From: Roseibium sp.
GTDB lineage: Bacteria > Pseudomonadota > Alphaproteobacteria > Rhizobiales > Stappiaceae
Reading direction: 5' to 3'
NCBI GenBank assembly: GCA_017643925.1
Contig: JAEPML010000033.1
Location: forward strand, 1 to 39,444
Length of the DNA: 39,444 nucleotides
A program made the position numbers and the translations under genes. Numbering within the stretch: position 1 is the stretch's first letter; each line of letters opens with the position of its first letter. The notes below the pieces were generated by a model. That model did not search any database. It had not been told where the DNA came from and saw only the letters and a list, made by a program, of their open reading frames with translations. This document shows, piece after piece, positions 18,184-26,242 of this stretch.

Positions 18184-18900
18184 ATGGCTGGGCTGAACGA
18201 GCAGACACGAGCGAAGCTGATGCGAGTCAGTACTGCAACATTGACAACGGTCATGTTCAAGCGGGGGCTCAGGAATATTTTTCTGCAGGGTGTGCAACGT
18301 CTGCGACCGGGCGAGAACATGGTCGGGAGCGCCTATACGCTGCGCTACATTCCAGCACGCGAAGACCTGGATCACCTGGAATCCTTTGCCGATCGCAACA
18401 ACGCACAGCGCAAGGGCGTGGAAGAGTGCCCTCCCGGCGCCGTGTTTGTAATCGACTCGCGCGGAGATGCGTCTGCCGCTTCGGCCGGCTGCATCCTGGC
18501 GACCCGTCTGCAGAAACGCGGATGCTGCGGGATTGTGACGGACGGGGGCTTTCGCGATACGCCAGAAATTGCGGCGATGGACATGCCCGGTTACCATGCA
18601 AGGCCAAGTGCTCCGACAAATCTGACGAAGCATCATGCAGTGGCGGTGAACGAGCCGATTGCCTGCGGCGGTGTATCGGTGTTCCCGGGTGACATCATCG
18701 TGGGAGACAACGAAGGAGTTGTCTGCATACCGCTACATATGGCACATGAAGTAGCAGACGAAGCTGCAGAGATGACGGTCTTTGAAGACTTTGTAATGGA
18801 GATGGTGAAACAAGGCGCTTCGACATTCGGGCTCTATCCCCCGACCGATCCGTCTACCAAGGACAGGTTTTTAGCGTGGCGGCAGGAAAAAGGCAGGTAG
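18184..18900 (+). CDS. RraA-like family protein (HMG/CHA-aldolase fold)
   Basis: A 238-residue protein of the RraA/4-hydroxy-4-methyl-2-oxoglutarate aldolase superfamily. The active-site block GIVTDGGFRDTPEIA (about 117-131) has the Arg-Asp pair used in this family's divalent-metal pyruvate aldolases and oxaloacetate decarboxylases, and the C-terminal region has VFPGDIIVGDNEGVV. Retention of these residues suggests an enzyme rather than a ribonuclease E inhibitor. It overlaps the gntR start by 25 bases, so the two are co-expressed, and sits beside the alginate operon. The substrate is unknown; a keto-acid cleavage or decarboxylation step in uronate use is a guess. Confidence 0.82.
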   Translation: MAGLNEQTRAKLMRVSTATLTTVMFKRGLRNIFLQGVQRLRPGENMVGSAYTLRYIPAREDLDHLESFADRNNAQRKGVEECPPGAVFVIDSRGDASAASAGCILATRLQKRGCCGIVTDGGFRDTPEIAAMDMPGYHARPSAPTNLTKHHAVAVNEPIACGGVSVFPGDIIVGDNEGVVCIPLHMAHEVADEAAEMTVFEDFVMEMVKQGASTFGLYPPTDPSTKDRFLAWRQEKGR

Positions 18901-19607
18901 ACCAGGTTTCGGCAACCGACCGGCAAGTCAGGGACCGGACACTTTCCGACAAGGCTTATGAGAGCATTCTCAACAAGATCATGGACGGAGATATTCCGGT
19001 GGGTGGGAAACTGCCGACGGAAAACATTCTGTCGGAAGAGCTGGGTGTCTCTCGGCCTGTCCTGCGCCAGGCATTGAAACAGTTGCGAGAAGATGACGTG
19101 ATTGTTTCAAGGCAAGGTTCCGGCTCCTACGTGAAGCGGCGCCCTGAAGGAGCCGTTCTCGATTTTGCCCCCGTCGGTTCAATTGCGGATATTCAAAGGA
19201 CATTCGAATTTCGTGCCGCCGTGGAAGGCGAGGCTGCCTTTCTGGCAGCACAGAGACGAACGGACGCGGACCTGAAGGAACTTCGAAGCGCGCTTGAGGA
19301 ACTGGACCGCTGCATCGCGGAAGGTGAACTGGGCGTTGCGGCGGACGAGGTGTTCCACGTTGCCGTCTGCAATGCGTCCGACAACAAGTACTTTGTTGCT
19401 GCCCGTTCCTCGATGAAGTCGAACATTCTGACGGGCATGAACCTCACCCGGAACCTGTCATTGACCAAGCCGCAGGACCGGCTTCGTCTGGTTCAGGGCG
19501 AGCACTACGCGATCTTTGACGCCATTGAGGCCCGCGACAGCGAGGCGGCGAAAAAGGCAATGCATGACCACGTCGAGAACGCTCGAAAGCGTATCTTCGA
19601 AGGCTAG
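18876..19607 (+). CDS. GntR-family regulator, FadR subfamily; probable alginate/uronate regulon controller
   Basis: A 243-residue DNA-binding regulator. Residues about 20-90 form the GntR winged helix (KLPTENILSEELGVSRPVLRQALKQLREDDVIVSRQGSGSYV) and about 105-235 an all-helical FCD ligand domain whose Asp/His pattern (DEVFHVAVC near 145, EHYAIFDAI near 208, HDHVENA near 230) matches the metal-binding FCD type. The start is GTG at 18876, overlapping the preceding gene, with AAGGACAGG upstream. FCD regulators of uronate use often bind sugar acids. The repeated TTTACAA elements near dctP, algS/rraA and kdgF are its likely sites, so it probably represses or autoregulates this island. Confidence 0.9.
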   Translation: MAAGKRQVDQVSATDRQVRDRTLSDKAYESILNKIMDGDIPVGGKLPTENILSEELGVSRPVLRQALKQLREDDVIVSRQGSGSYVKRRPEGAVLDFAPVGSIADIQRTFEFRAAVEGEAAFLAAQRRTDADLKELRSALEELDRCIAEGELGVAADEVFHVAVCNASDNKYFVAARSSMKSNILTGMNLTRNLSLTKPQDRLRLVQGEHYAIFDAIEARDSEAAKKAMHDHVENARKRIFEG

Positions 19608-19667
19608 GTTTTTTTGAATTCGGGTTTGGGAAACGGGTTGACTGCAAATTGCGCCGGATCCGGGAGG

Positions 19668-19707
19668 CCCTTCGTGAAGCACCACTGCGGCGATGCCTCA
19701 CGAAGGG
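19668..19707. terminator. Inverted repeat between convergent gntR and kdgF, possible terminator
   Basis: CCCTTCGTGA and TCACGAAGGG form a perfect 10-bp stem with a 20-base loop in which GCA/TGC may pair further. It lies midway between the two convergent stop codons. A run of seven T (19609-19615) directly follows the gntR stop but is not next to this stem. There is no T-run after the stem, so its terminator role is tentative. Confidence 0.45.
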
Positions 19708-19774
19708 TGGAGCCGACCCCTTCCATAGCAATGCTAGGGAAGCGCTGGTGGGCAAGCCCCATTTACTGAAAGCA

Positions 19775-20122
19775 TCAGCTCAAAGGCCATCCATGCGCTT
19801 CGAGAAAATCGTCACGCCGTGGGCTAAAGGCATCGAGAAGACTTCCAGCCTCTTCGCAAACACAGGAATGAACGGCGTTTGAGGGGATTGTCATGGCATC
19901 GCCCGGGCCGAGCACCCTGGTTTCACCGTCAACGGTGAACCTGAATTTTCCGGAAGAGACATATGTTGTCTGGGTGTGCGGATGATTGTGCGGAAGCCCT
20001 TCGCCACCTTGGTCGAAGCGAAACTCCACCATCATGATGTCCTTGCTTTCGCAGAGGATCCGCCGCTTTGCACCAGGACCGGAGTCCATCCGTTCAGATG
20101 GTGCATCAGAGTGAACAATCAT
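19775..20122 (-). CDS. kdgF: KdgF-type cupin, unsaturated uronate linearisation enzyme
   Basis: A 115-residue single-domain cupin. The metal site is visible: His45 and His47 in LPHNHPHTQ, Gln51, and His85 in NAVHSC, with the GxxxVDGE...PGD core between. KdgF converts the 4,5-unsaturated monouronates released by alginate or pectin lyases to their linear keto form (DEH from alginate), the step between the PL15 lyase and the DEH reductase here. The C-terminal FSPRRDDFL resembles known KdgF ends. It is transcribed alone toward gntR. Just upstream is an elaborate repeat, a likely operator. A generic cupin is the alternative, but size, ligands and context favour KdgF. Confidence 0.85.
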   Translation of the reverse strand: MIVHSDAPSERMDSGPGAKRRILCESKDIMMVEFRFDQGGEGLPHNHPHTQTTYVSSGKFRFTVDGETRVLGPGDAMTIPSNAVHSCVCEEAGSLLDAFSPRRDDFLEAHGWPLS

Positions 20123-20134
20123 GTCTCAACTCAG

Positions 20135-20172
20135 TTGTAAATTGGTAATATAATTGGTAATATTTGTAAATT
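20135..20172 (-). promoter_or_regulatory. Repeat-rich operator candidate upstream of kdgF
   Basis: A perfect 12-bp tandem repeat, AATTGGTAATAT at 20140-20151 and 20152-20163, flanked by TTGTAAATT (20135) and TTTGTAAATT (20163). The four GTAA cores at 20137, 20145, 20157 and 20166 are the reverse of the TTACAA cores at dctP and algS. The element ends 12 bases before the kdgF start, so a bound protein would block transcription or its start. The remaining 20173-20308 shows no gene. Confidence 0.55.
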
Positions 20173-20308
20173 ATCGTTCTCGCCGATCGAGGTCAAGACG
20201 GATTCTTTGCAAAAAAGTGCCTGGGCGAAAATTGCTGATGAAAGATGGCTTCCATGACAGCCCGGCAAGGCAAGGAGCAGGAGACGGGGATTGATCGGCA
20301 GTCACCCT

Positions 20309-21346
20309 TCAGAGAAGAACAACTGCCTTCACCAATGTGTCCCTGTTTTCAGACAGTTCCTGAAAACGGTTCGGGAAATTTGAAAACGGAATGATATCCG
20401 AACACAGCGCATCGGAATCGATCCGGCCTTGGCGGATTGCAGACATGACGGTTTCAAAATCTTCCCGTGTTGCGTTTCTGCTGCCGATTATCTGGCTCTC
20501 GCGCTTGTGGAATTCCGGGTCACTGAAGCTGATTTCGTCCTTGACCACGCTCACCAGGACATACTTGCTGCCATGCGCGAGCAGGGGGAAACCGGCTTCA
20601 ATGGCCTTTGCGCTTCCGGTGGCGTCGAAAATGATATCGAACCCGTCTTTGAGGTCACCAATCAAGATTTCCGATCCTGCCAGGTGGGTCTGTTCGAAGC
20701 CGAACTTCAAACGTGCCTGCTCCAGCCGATCCTGGCTCAGATCCAGCAAGTGAACCTCGGCGCCGGCCAGTCTTGCGAACAGGGCTGTTCCGATCCCGAT
20801 TGGCCCGGCCCCGGTGACCAGGACCCTGTCACCGGGGCCCGGCGATCCCCTTCGAACCGCGTGAGCGCCGATTGCCAGAAATTCCACCATCGCTGCCTGG
20901 AGCACCGTGAGGTCCGTGGCCGGGTAAAGGTTCTCTTCCGGGACCGCGATGCGCGCGCAAAGGCCTCCATCCCGGTGAACGCCAAGAACCTCGATGCGGC
21001 TGCAGCAGTTGGGTTTGCCTTTCAGGCAGGCCCGGCAGGTGCCGCAGGACAGGTAAGGGTTGATGACGACCAGTTCGCCCTTTTTGAATGTCTTCGCGTC
21101 ACTTGCAACTCGGCCGCTGAGTTCGTGACCGATCACGCGTGGATAGTCGAGAAACGGGTGCTTGCCTTCGAAAATGTGGAAGTCCGTCCCGCAGACACCC
21201 ATCGCCGCAATATCGACGAGGACCCATCCGGCGGGCGCGGCGACAGGACGTTCGCGATTTTCAATGGCAAAGACGCCGGGCTCTTTGACAACGCCGCAAG
21301 CCATCAGGGTTCGCGACGGGTCCTTTATGGATTGTTCAATATTCAT
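20309..21346 (-). CDS. Zinc-dependent alcohol dehydrogenase, LgoD-like (hexonate 5-dehydrogenase group)
   Basis: A 345-residue medium-chain dehydrogenase. Catalytic zinc ligands Cys52, His74 and Glu75, structural zinc Cys101, Cys104, Cys107 and Cys115, and Rossmann motif GAGPIG near 176. The block FSDPEFHKRESQIIGSRNAT closely resembles L-galactonate 5-dehydrogenase (LgoD/YjjN) of E. coli. Such enzymes oxidise L-galactonate to D-tagaturonate or L-gulonate to D-fructuronate. Its start overlaps the ABC ATPase stop by four bases, so it belongs to the importer operon. An ATG at Met15 is an alternative start. A UxaB-like gene nearby would continue from tagaturonate. Exact substrate is inferred. Confidence 0.85.
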   Translation of the reverse strand: MNIEQSIKDPSRTLMACGVVKEPGVFAIENRERPVAAPAGWVLVDIAAMGVCGTDFHIFEGKHPFLDYPRVIGHELSGRVASDAKTFKKGELVVINPYLSCGTCRACLKGKPNCCSRIEVLGVHRDGGLCARIAVPEENLYPATDLTVLQAAMVEFLAIGAHAVRRGSPGPGDRVLVTGAGPIGIGTALFARLAGAEVHLLDLSQDRLEQARLKFGFEQTHLAGSEILIGDLKDGFDIIFDATGSAKAIEAGFPLLAHGSKYVLVSVVKDEISFSDPEFHKRESQIIGSRNATREDFETVMSAIRQGRIDSDALCSDIIPFSNFPNRFQELSENRDTLVKAVVLL

Positions 21347-22134
21347 TGGGGCTTTTCCTGGCTCCTCGGGACCCAGTCATGTGGCAGTTCGCCTTTGATA
21401 ATCAGGCTCAGAACATCGTCCTTGGTCACGTCCTCAATGGGATGGGACCCGACATTCTGCCCCTTGTTCATCACGATCACGCGGTCGCACAGTTCAAAGA
21501 CATCGTGCATGTCGTGGCTCACGAGCAAAATGCCGATCCCCTCCGATCGCAGTTGCTTGATAAGCTTGCCGACCATTGCGGTTTCGGAAGGGCCGAGGGC
21601 TGCGGTCGGCTCATCCATGATCAGGATCTTGACGTCGAAATAGATGGCGCGGGCGATGGCAATCACCTGGCGCTGCCCACCCGACAGGCTGGAGACCGGG
21701 TCGGTCAGGTTCTTGAAATTCGGATTGAGTCTTTTGAGGATGCGGACGGTTTCCGACATCATTTTATGGTCGTCGAGATTGCCGAGCCGGGTTTTCAATT
21801 CGCGGCCAAGAAACAGGTTCGACGGTGCGTTGAGGTGATCGGCCAGGGCCAGTGTCTGGTAAATGGTTTCAATGCCGAGATCACGTGCGTCATGCGGATT
21901 GTGGATCTCCGCCGTCTCGCCATTGACCCGAATAGACCCCTCATTGGGCAACATGGCACCGGACAGGATCCGCATGAGACAGGATTTGCCGGCGCCATTG
22001 TGGCCAAGGACGCCTACGACCTCTCCGGGATAAAGATCCAGCGAAACTCCGTTCACGGCGCGAATGCCACCGAAGTGCTTTTCAATGTCGATCATCTGAA
22101 CAAGGGGTGTTTCAGACGGGGTGTGCGGCGTCAT
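21343..22134 (-). CDS. Sugar ABC importer ATPase, FrcA type (single ABC domain)
   Basis: A 263-residue ATPase with one ABC domain, unlike the two-domain RbsA type at 2055. Walker A reads GHNGAGKSC (about 45-53; Cys where Thr is usual after GKS), signature LSGGQRQ, Walker B ILIMDEPTAAL, switch His in VSHDM. FrcA-type ATPases of this length act as homodimers with a CUT2 permease. It follows the binding-protein gene after a stem-loop and is translationally coupled to the LgoD-like gene. Confidence 0.9.
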   Translation of the reverse strand: MTPHTPSETPLVQMIDIEKHFGGIRAVNGVSLDLYPGEVVGVLGHNGAGKSCLMRILSGAMLPNEGSIRVNGETAEIHNPHDARDLGIETIYQTLALADHLNAPSNLFLGRELKTRLGNLDDHKMMSETVRILKRLNPNFKNLTDPVSSLSGGQRQVIAIARAIYFDVKILIMDEPTAALGPSETAMVGKLIKQLRSEGIGILLVSHDMHDVFELCDRVIVMNKGQNVGSHPIEDVTKDDVLSLIIKGELPHDWVPRSQEKPQ

Positions 22135-22161
22135 GGTCCGTATCCAAATTCTGTGAAAGGA

Positions 22162-22193
22162 GCCGGGAGCCCAAGGTTGGGGAAGCTCCCGGC
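22162..22193 (-). other. Intercistronic stem-loop after the second CUT2 binding-protein gene
   Basis: GCCGGGAGC and GCTCCCGGC pair perfectly over nine bases, with an inner CCAA/TTGG, starting 13 bases after the binding-protein stop. It separates the binding-protein gene from the ATPase gene. Confidence 0.65.
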
Positions 22194-22206
22194 CAAGTCT
22201 CCGGGA

Positions 22207-23148
22207 TCAGTAAAGGACGTTCTGAACCGCCGGGTGATCGATGTTGTCCTTGGTGGCAAGCACGACACCGGTATCGATGAAGTTCGGAACCTTCTCGCCA
22301 TTAAGCAGTTTCAGGATGGCCTGGACGCCCAGTTCACCCATCTGGAAAGAACCCTGAACGGCAGTACCGGCAAGCGTGCCGTCGCGGACGAAGTCCTGCA
22401 GGTCGGTGTTGCCGTCAAAGCCGAGTGCAGTCAGGCTTCCGGCCTTGCCCGCCTGGACGATCGCCCGGCCCATGCCGATGGCGGTCGGTTCGTTTGCACC
22501 GAAGATGCCGACGAGGTCGCTGTTTGCAGCCAGAATGTCCGTGGTCTGGTTCAGCGCTGTCACCATCTGGGACTGCGAGTAGAACGGACCGACGATCTCG
22601 ATGCTGGACTGGTCCTTGATGCGCTCGATGAAACAGCCGACGCGCCCGATTTCAGAGCCGACACCTGCGACGTAGGACATTACGGCGACCTTGCCTTCCT
22701 TGCCGACCTCGGAAATCATCTTGTCGGCGACCAGCTGACCGGCAGCGCAATTGTCGGTGGACAGGAAGGACTGGTAATACTGCTTGCCGTTTTCGGCGAG
22801 ACCGGAATCCACGATGACGACCGGGATTTCGTTTTCAAACGCCTTCTTGACGGCCGGGACCAGGGCTTCCGGGTCGGACGGGGCAAGCACGATGCCTGCG
22901 ACACCGCGGTTGACCGCGTTCTCGACCAGGCTGACCTGATCGGCAATTGCGGATTCCGATGCCGGTCCGTTGAAGGTCATCGCGTGATCGCTCTGACCCT
23001 CGATGGCTGCCGTGGCGCCCTTGTTCACGTTCTGCCAGAAGTTCGAGTTTGTTGTCTTCACGATAACCGCGATTTCGCCGGCCTGGGCCGCTGCTGCGGA
23101 AAGCACGAGCGCGCTTGCCATCATTGCAGTGGTAATCAGCTTCTTCAT
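22207..23148 (-). CDS. Sugar ABC importer periplasmic binding protein, CUT2 type
   Basis: A 313-residue periplasmic sugar-binding protein. The signal peptide (MKKLITTAMMASALVLSAAAAQA) ends at residue 23. Family-1 features: NSNFWQNVNKGATAAIEGQ, IVLAPSDPEALVPAVKKAFENEIPVVIVDSG, IFGANEPTAIGMGRAI and GFDGNTDLQDFV. GGAGGAGAA precedes the ATG. The ligand is unknown. Its operon carries an LgoD-like enzyme and faces a GntR gene next to L-fucose-type enzymes, so a 6-deoxy-L-hexose or L-galactose is plausible. Confidence 0.9.
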   Translation of the reverse strand: MKKLITTAMMASALVLSAAAAQAGEIAVIVKTTNSNFWQNVNKGATAAIEGQSDHAMTFNGPASESAIADQVSLVENAVNRGVAGIVLAPSDPEALVPAVKKAFENEIPVVIVDSGLAENGKQYYQSFLSTDNCAAGQLVADKMISEVGKEGKVAVMSYVAGVGSEIGRVGCFIERIKDQSSIEIVGPFYSQSQMVTALNQTTDILAANSDLVGIFGANEPTAIGMGRAIVQAGKAGSLTALGFDGNTDLQDFVRDGTLAGTAVQGSFQMGELGVQAILKLLNGEKVPNFIDTGVVLATKDNIDHPAVQNVLY

Positions 23149-23198
23149 GTTGTTCTCCTCCGTTTGAAGACCTGCTGAGCGGAATTGGAAACCGGGCT

Positions 23199-24221
23199 TC
23201 AGCGCCGGTTTCGGATCTGATCGACATAGACCGCCAGGATGACGATGAAGCCGATCACGATTTGCTGGATGAAGGCGGAAACGCCGGCCATGTTCAGGCC
23301 ATTGCGCAAGACGCCGATGATGAAGGCACCGATCATGGTGCCGGAGATGTTGCCGACGCCGCCCATGAGAGACGCACCACCGATCACGGCGGCTGCGATG
23401 GCGTCGAGCTCGTACATCACGCCTTCATTGGGTTGCACCGTGACAAGGCGGGACATCAGTACGTTGCCGGCCAGACCTGCCAGCGCACCGGACAGCGTGT
23501 AGGCAAAGATCTTGGTGCGATCGACTAGAACTCCGGAAAGACGTGCGGCTTCTTCGTTGGATCCTGTGGCGTAAATGTGCCGGCCGGTCTGTCGCCGGTT
23601 CAAGAGATAGGCGGCCAGCAGTGCCACGACGACGAGCAGGATTGCCGGATAGGGGATGCCCGGGAACACCACCTTCGGAAAGATGCCGCCGGTGTCCTCC
23701 ACGATCCGGAACAGGGAGCCGTTGCCGAGGATGCCGAACGTCTCGCCGAGCCGTGAAATCGGAGCCGCACCTGTGAGTTGAAGCGCGATGCCCCGCGCGA
23801 TCAGCATCATGCCAAGTGTGGCGACAAAGGGGGTGATGCGCATCTTGGTGATCACAAAGCCGTTGAAGGCTCCACAGGCGGCGCCGGTCAGGACACCGAG
23901 CATCATGGCCGGGGCAACGGGAACACCGGCCTTGATGCTCAAACCCGTAATGGTGCCTGATAGCGCGAGCACGGAGCCCACGCTCAGATCGATGCCGCCG
24001 GTGATGATCACCAGTGTCATGCCGATGCCGAGAAGGCCGATCACCGAGGTCTGCAGCAACACGGTAAGCCCGTTGTTGACGGAGAAGAACGCGGCATTGC
24101 CGAAGGAAAAAACAAGGATCAGAACCGCAAGCGTCAAAAGGGCAGAAAGCTTGTGGAACGAGCCCGCTGTCAGCTTGAGCGTCATGAGGGGCGGAGCTGC
24201 GCTCCGGTCAAAAACCGCCAT
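23199..24221 (-). CDS. Sugar ABC importer permease, RbsC/FrcC type
   Basis: A 340-residue inner-membrane permease with about ten hydrophobic spans and CUT2 motifs ITGGIDLSVGSVLALSG near 75-90 and DAIAAAVIGGASLMGGVGNISG near 270-290. It is the first gene of its operon, divergent from the GntR regulator with a 136-base AT-rich gap containing candidate operators. Gene order permease-binding protein-ATPase differs from the RbsABC-like set in region A, so the two importers are not simple duplicates. Confidence 0.92.
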   Translation of the reverse strand: MAVFDRSAAPPLMTLKLTAGSFHKLSALLTLAVLILVFSFGNAAFFSVNNGLTVLLQTSVIGLLGIGMTLVIITGGIDLSVGSVLALSGTITGLSIKAGVPVAPAMMLGVLTGAACGAFNGFVITKMRITPFVATLGMMLIARGIALQLTGAAPISRLGETFGILGNGSLFRIVEDTGGIFPKVVFPGIPYPAILLVVVALLAAYLLNRRQTGRHIYATGSNEEAARLSGVLVDRTKIFAYTLSGALAGLAGNVLMSRLVTVQPNEGVMYELDAIAAAVIGGASLMGGVGNISGTMIGAFIIGVLRNGLNMAGVSAFIQQIVIGFIVILAVYVDQIRNRR

Positions 24222-24357
24222 AAGTCCTCCCGGCCGGTTTTGAATAAAATAATTAAAAACAATATGTCGGGAGAAGCGTTTATCGTCAATTGTTTTTTAT
24301 AAAAAAATACAATACAAAGAAAATTGTTCTTATGTTTGGATATGTTAGGCTGCGGTC
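24222..24357. promoter_or_regulatory. Divergent promoter region with a palindromic operator candidate
   Basis: Very AT-rich 136 bases between the permease and gntR starts. An imperfect 21-bp palindrome at 24291-24311 begins TGTTTTTTATAA and ends ACA; 17 of its 21 bases match the element at 27385-27405. A weaker copy in reverse lies at 24241-24261 (14/21), and ATTGTT recurs at 24322. These are candidate sites for the regulator at 24358. Confidence 0.55.
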
Positions 24358-25260
24358 ATGGCCAGGACAGACGATCGATTCAGAAGCGCTTACAACACAT
24401 TGCTGGACATCTGCGGTTCCATGGGGGTGGGCGAACAGCTGCCCCCGGAGACGGCCCTGGCCGACCGGATGGAAGTCAGCCGGACAATTGTGCGAAGCGC
24501 CTTGCAGAAGCTGGATACAGAGGAGCTGATCAAGTGGGAGGGGCGAAGAAAGACCCTCATTCGCAAGCCGGAAAAGAAACACCGCCTGGCGCTCGCCGAA
24601 AGCGCGCCGTCCACTGAGGAACTCGAACAGCGCTTCCTGGAATGGATCCTGAGATTTGACGTGCCGGCCGGAACGGCACTGAATGTCGCGCAACTGTCCC
24701 GGCAGTTTGGTGTTCCGGCTCACAGTCTTCAGGAATTTCTGGCCAGCCTGAGCCGGTTCGGATTGGTCGAACGCGGCCAGAAAGGCGGCTGGACGCTGCT
24801 TGGCTTTACGGCCGAATACGCGATCGAGCTCTCTGAATTCAGGATGGTTCTTGAACTCAACGCAATCCGCCAGCTACTGGCGCAGGCCCCTGATCATGAA
24901 ATCTGGACCAGGCTGGAAGCGCTGAAATCGGATCATGAGGCGCTCAAGGAAGATATCGAGACTCGCTATCACGACTTCTCGATGCTCGACAAACAGTTCC
25001 ACATGACCATCAACAGCGTCGTGAAGAACAGGTTCGTGATTGAGGCGCAGAAAGTCATCTCGCTGATTTTTCACTACCACTACATGTGGGACAAGACCTT
25101 CGAACAGCAGCGAAACGCCGCCGCGATCGATGAACATCTCGAGCTGTTGAACGCCCTGTTGGCAAAGGATTCCGAGAGATCCGAAGCTGCGGCGGTCAGG
25201 CATCTGCGCACGTCGAAGGAAACCCTGCTCTCGTCCCTGAGGGATCACAAGCTGGTCTGA
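24358..25260 (+). CDS. GntR-family regulator with two apparent winged-helix modules; probable fucose-region regulator
   Basis: A 300-residue regulator, about 60 longer than the FadR-type gene at 18876. Residues 8-70 form a GntR winged helix (LPPETALADRMEVSRTIVRSALQKLDTEELIKWEGRR). Residues about 88-148 look like a second winged helix (LNVAQLSRQFGVPAHSLQEFLASLSRFGLVERGQKGGWTLLGF), then about 150-295 is FCD-like, with DFSMLDKQFHMTIN and IDEHLELLNALL bearing Asp/His residues. It is divergent from the second sugar importer and convergent with the fucose-dehydrogenase-like gene, and the palindromes at 24291 and 27385 flank the genes it probably controls. The regulator family is secure; the effector (fucose, fuconate or related acid) is inferred. 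Confidence 0.85.
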   Translation: MARTDDRFRSAYNTLLDICGSMGVGEQLPPETALADRMEVSRTIVRSALQKLDTEELIKWEGRRKTLIRKPEKKHRLALAESAPSTEELEQRFLEWILRFDVPAGTALNVAQLSRQFGVPAHSLQEFLASLSRFGLVERGQKGGWTLLGFTAEYAIELSEFRMVLELNAIRQLLAQAPDHEIWTRLEALKSDHEALKEDIETRYHDFSMLDKQFHMTINSVVKNRFVIEAQKVISLIFHYHYMWDKTFEQQRNAAAIDEHLELLNALLAKDSERSEAAAVRHLRTSKETLLSSLRDHKLV

Positions 25261-25283
25261 GCGCCGTCCGCTCTTCCGCTCAG
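25257..25283. terminator. Compact inverted repeat spanning two convergent stop codons
   Basis: CTGAGCG at 25257-25263 and CGCTCAG at 25277-25283 with a 13-base loop. The repeat contains the TGA of the GntR gene on one strand and the TGA of the aldo/keto reductase on the other. No T-run, so at most a weak bidirectional terminator. Confidence 0.4.
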
Positions 25284-26242
25284 AAGAGGTCTTTGCATGC
25301 CTGAGGAATGTCCTGGCTGAGAGCCTCGAGATTCCGGTCAAGGGAAGTGACCTTTGCCGTGCCCAGGAGCACGGAAGCTGCTGCCGGATGAGAACGGGCA
25401 AAGTGGAGAGCCGCCGTTGGAAGCGGCACACCACACGCCTCGGTCCTTGCTTTCAGGGCTCGAACGCGATCAAGGATATCCTCCGATGCCGGCTGGTAGT
25501 CGAACCAGGCGCCTTCGACCGGCCCGGTCGCCAGGATACCGGAATTGAAAACCCCACCGAGCACAAGACTGGTGGAACGCTCCAAGCAAAGTGCGACCAG
25601 CTCGTCTTCCGCTTCCCGGTCAAGAAGCGTAAGCCGGCCAGCAAGAAGGATTGCGTCGAGATCGGTTTCCCGAAGGACATCCAGGCACACACGCGTTTCG
25701 TTCACGCCGAGACCGAAGGCCCCGATCTTGCCCTTCTCCTTCAGCGATTTCAGGCGGTCCAGGCCACTGTCGAAAAGGTCCTTCATGTGCCGGGCATTTT
25801 CTCCGCCATGGGTATAGGACCCGATATCGTGGACATAGACGATGTCGATGACATTGGTTCCGAGCAGTTCCTGGCTGTGGTCGAGGGACGCTTCTATTCC
25901 GTCGCCGGAATAGTCGTAGCGAACCGCATTGGGTAGCGGTTCAACAAAGCCGTCGGCTTCCTCAAGCGTTGCGCCGGGTGACAGAACCCGGCCGACTTTT
26001 GTCGACAGGACGTAGTCCGCTCGTGGTCTGGAGTTCAGGAAGGATCCGAGGCGCTGTTCGGACAAGCCACGCCCATAGTGTGGTGCCGTGTCGAAATAGC
26101 GGATGCCCGCGTTCCAGGCGCGTGCAAGAACCCGGTTAACTTCTTCGTCGCCCACGACGCGCCCCATATTGCCGATGCTCGAAGCGCCAAAGGAAATGTC
26201 TGTGACGAAGATGTCGGTCTTGCCGATCCGGTTGCGTTTCAT
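25280..26242 (-). CDS. Aldo/keto reductase, probable L-fucose (D-threo-aldose) 1-dehydrogenase
   Basis: A 320-residue AKR barrel. The catalytic tetrad is complete: Asp51 and Tyr56 (YFDTAPHYGRGLSE), Lys82 (STKVGR) and His138 (VHD). The DTAPHYGRGLSE...YVLSTKVGR sequence is typical of L-fucose/D-threo-aldose dehydrogenases and L-galactose dehydrogenases. These oxidise the pyranose at C1 to the lactone using NAD(P)+. Start overlaps the UxaB-like stop by four bases. With the lactonase and mutarotase across the adjacent divergent promoter it makes up the upper L-fucose pathway. L-galactose is a likely second substrate. Confidence 0.87.
   Translation of the reverse strand: MKRNRIGKTDIFVTDISFGASSIGNMGRVVGDEEVNRVLARAWNAGIRYFDTAPHYGRGLSEQRLGSFLNSRPRADYVLSTKVGRVLSPGATLEEADGFVEPLPNAVRYDYSGDGIEASLDHSQELLGTNVIDIVYVHDIGSYTHGGENARHMKDLFDSGLDRLKSLKEKGKIGAFGLGVNETRVCLDVLRETDLDAILLAGRLTLLDREAEDELVALCLERSTSLVLGGVFNSGILATGPVEGAWFDYQPASEDILDRVRALKARTEACGVPLPTAALHFARSHPAAASVLLGTAKVTSLDRNLEALSQDIPQACKDLF

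Noticed and set aside
17706..18208. Short open frames in the algS/rraA divergent region (17706-17963 +, 17936-18208 -)
   Set aside because: They lack ribosome-binding sites and recognisable features and overlap the promoter and operator candidates; treated as non-coding.
19668..19707. Inverted repeat as a mobile-element end or attachment site
   Set aside because: There is only one copy, no integrase or transposase in the window and no target duplication; its place between convergent genes fits a transcription end better.
21346..23178. A 610-codon open frame on the + strand
   Set aside because: It lies entirely opposite the ABC ATPase and binding-protein genes, whose protein families are clear; long antisense frames are expected in GC-rich coding DNA and its sequence shows no family features.
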